Source: JBAXPV01 sp037132075 (GTDB lineage Bacteria; Bacteroidota; Bacteroidia; Bacteroidales; CAIXZF01). From it: a stretch of 41,671 nucleotides of DNA. A program made the translations under genes and the position numbers. Below, piece by piece: positions 40,683-41,671 of the stretch (position 1 is the first letter of the stretch; each line of letters starts with the position of its first letter). Where the stretch lies: positions 1-41,671 of the forward strand of contig JBAXPV010000031.1 of NCBI GenBank assembly GCA_037132075.1. The letters run 5' to 3'. The notes under the pieces are model-generated. The model saw only the letters and a list, made by a program, of their open reading frames with translations. It was not told where the DNA came from and did no database searches.

Positions 40683-41671
40683 ATGTTTATCTGGAAACTC
40701 ATAATAATCTGTGGGATACTGTCATTTGGTCTGACCTGGATGGTGCGTTCCTGGGCAATCAGGAGAGCAGTGCTGGATCATCCCAATGAACGTAGTTCTC
40801 ATACAATCCCAACACCACGCGGCGGAGGAGTCGCACTTGCGATCAGCTGGTTTATTGGACTTATTGTTTTGTTTTGGCAAAATGGGATTCCATCACCGCT
40901 CTTCCTGGCGCTGCTCTGTGGATTGCCGGTCTCGGTGATTGGACTCATAGATGATATGATGACAATCACACCCAGAGTCCGACTTCTGATTCAATTGGCT
41001 GCCGCAACTGCGGCAATCTTTTTTTTAGGCGGAATGCAACAGTTGGATTTGGGCTTTACTGTAATTTCAATTCCTTTTGTACTGAGTATTGCTGCGGTCG
41101 TCGGAATCGTTTGGTTTACCAATCTGTTTAACTTTCTCGATGGGATCGATGGATATATCAGCCTGGAAGTTATCTTTATTGGCCTGGCTGTTTATTTCTT
41201 GTTTGGTGCAGCATTGCCCTTACTGATGGCTGCTGCTACACTGGGATTTTTATTGTGGAACTGGCAGCCGGCAAAGATCTTTATGGGAGATGTTGGCAGT
41301 ACATTGCTGGGGTTCTCGGTGGCTGTAATGGCGATATATTATCAGAATGTTAATTTGGTTTCAATCCCTGTTACATTGATTCTGACTTCGGTGTTTTGGT
41401 TTGACGCGACAGTGACCTTGTTCAGACGAATGCTGAATAAAGAGAGTCTTCACCTGGCTCACAGGAAACATGCCTATCAGCGGATTGTACTATCGGGATT
41501 CAGTCATCAGAGAACGGTGATCTGGGCGTTTGTGTTGAACCTGATAGGGATGGGATTGGTGATTTTGGCAAATAAATATACAGATTATGTATGTTTGTTT
41601 TTGGTTGTTGATTTGGTGTTACCAGAAAGCACGAATGCACAGTTTTCGGCAATTAGCAGTGCACAGTTTTC
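40683..41671 (+). CDS. WecA-like transferase, copy 2 (runs off the window)
   Basis: Open to the window end (at least 329 codons). It shows the same motifs as copy 1: HPNERSSHTIPTPRGGG, LIDDMMTITP, NFLDGIDGY, GDVGSTLLGF and HRKHAYQR. The C-terminus departs from copy 1 after YVCLFLVVDLVL, turning into PESTNAQFSAISSAQF encoded by a short repeat, so the true end is either altered or replaced by a repeat insertion. The initiating-transferase function should be intact because all catalytic motifs are upstream. Confidence 0.85.
   Translation, partial: MFIWKLIIICGILSFGLTWMVRSWAIRRAVLDHPNERSSHTIPTPRGGGVALAISWFIGLIVLFWQNGIPSPLFLALLCGLPVSVIGLIDDMMTITPRVRLLIQLAAATAAIFFLGGMQQLDLGFTVISIPFVLSIAAVVGIVWFTNLFNFLDGIDGYISLEVIFIGLAVYFLFGAALPLLMAAATLGFLLWNWQPAKIFMGDVGSTLLGFSVAVMAIYYQNVNLVSIPVTLILTSVFWFDATVTLFRRMLNKESLHLAHRKHAYQRIVLSGFSHQRTVIWAFVLNLIGMGLVILANKYTDYVCLFLVVDLVLPESTNAQFSAISSAQF
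41631..41671 (+). repeat. Short direct repeat at the wecA2 end
   Basis: TGCACAGTTTTC occurs at 41636-41647 and again at 41660-41671, spaced 24 bp. It coincides with the point where copy 2 loses similarity to copy 1. The array may continue beyond the window. Confidence 0.6.

Noticed and set aside
1..41671. Genes on the minus strand
   Set aside because: All longer minus-strand frames lie opposite clear + strand genes or in repeats, and none shows recognisable family motifs.

Overview
The window looks like chromosomal DNA of a Bacteroidota (probably Bacteroidales-like) bacterium. It is AT-rich, most genes lack clear Shine-Dalgarno sequences, and two toxin-antitoxin operons carry textbook Bacteroidota promoters (TTG, about 20 nt, TATCTTTG). 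The gene families (FucP, DUF6922/AbiEii pairs, DUF6492, AlbA_2/HATPase regulators, WecA-like GT4) point the same way. All convincing genes lie on the + strand. No tRNA, rRNA or CRISPR array was seen.

Layout. (1) 1-11.5 kb is an accessory island of small toxin-antitoxin/defence-like modules: two AlbA_2 ATPase regulators, a DUF6922/AbiEii pair, an OLD-like ATPase with a nuclease-like partner, three MNT/HEPN modules, DUF4258/DUF2283, and PIN/antitoxin. GDP-L-fucose synthase sits among them. Nearly every module is preceded by the same composite repeat (TCGCC-rich units, the unit TTCGACARGCTCAGGGACCG, then TTCATCC units) ending within a few bases of the start codon. Two HEPN genes and the PIN gene are broken while their partner genes are intact. 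(2) 11.5-24.3 kb is a very AT-rich O-antigen/capsule centre: Wzz-like protein, Wzx flippase, methyltransferase, Wzy polymerase, two GT2 enzymes, a DUF6492 protein, an alpha-1,2-fucosyltransferase (GT11) and a GT4. Decayed IS5- and IS66-type elements and an inverted pair of 208-bp MITE-like repeats are scattered through it. (3) 24.6-29.5 kb holds a broken UDP-galactopyranose mutase, a WecA remnant, a large mutarotase/nucleotidylyltransferase/GHMP-kinase fusion, the fucose permease FucP and an NAD-dependent epimerase. (4) 29.6-41.7 kb is a second accessory island. ATPases, an AlbA_2 protein, a ParE/RelE pair, HipBA and a second DUF6922/AbiEii pair alternate with partial copies of fucP, the epimerase and wecA, and the window ends inside a second near-complete wecA.

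How the genes work together. GDP-L-fucose synthase (de novo) and the FucP plus fusion-kinase pair (salvage, inferred) could both supply activated fucose for the GT11 enzyme. The WecA-like protein would start the repeat unit on undecaprenyl phosphate using the epimerase product. The GTs would extend it, Wzx flip it, Wzy polymerise it and the Wzz-like protein set chain length.

Most notable observations. (a) A roughly 90-100 bp double-hairpin mini-element with TAC...GTA ends and TA target duplications sits in two different HEPN genes; its stems differ between copies by compensated base changes, and removing it with one TA restores the local reading frame in both. (b) Cargo modules in the second island lie between duplicated 3' ends of polysaccharide genes. 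(c) Toxin-type partners are repeatedly dead while antitoxin-type partners survive. (d) A tri-domain sugar-salvage enzyme is encoded next to FucP.
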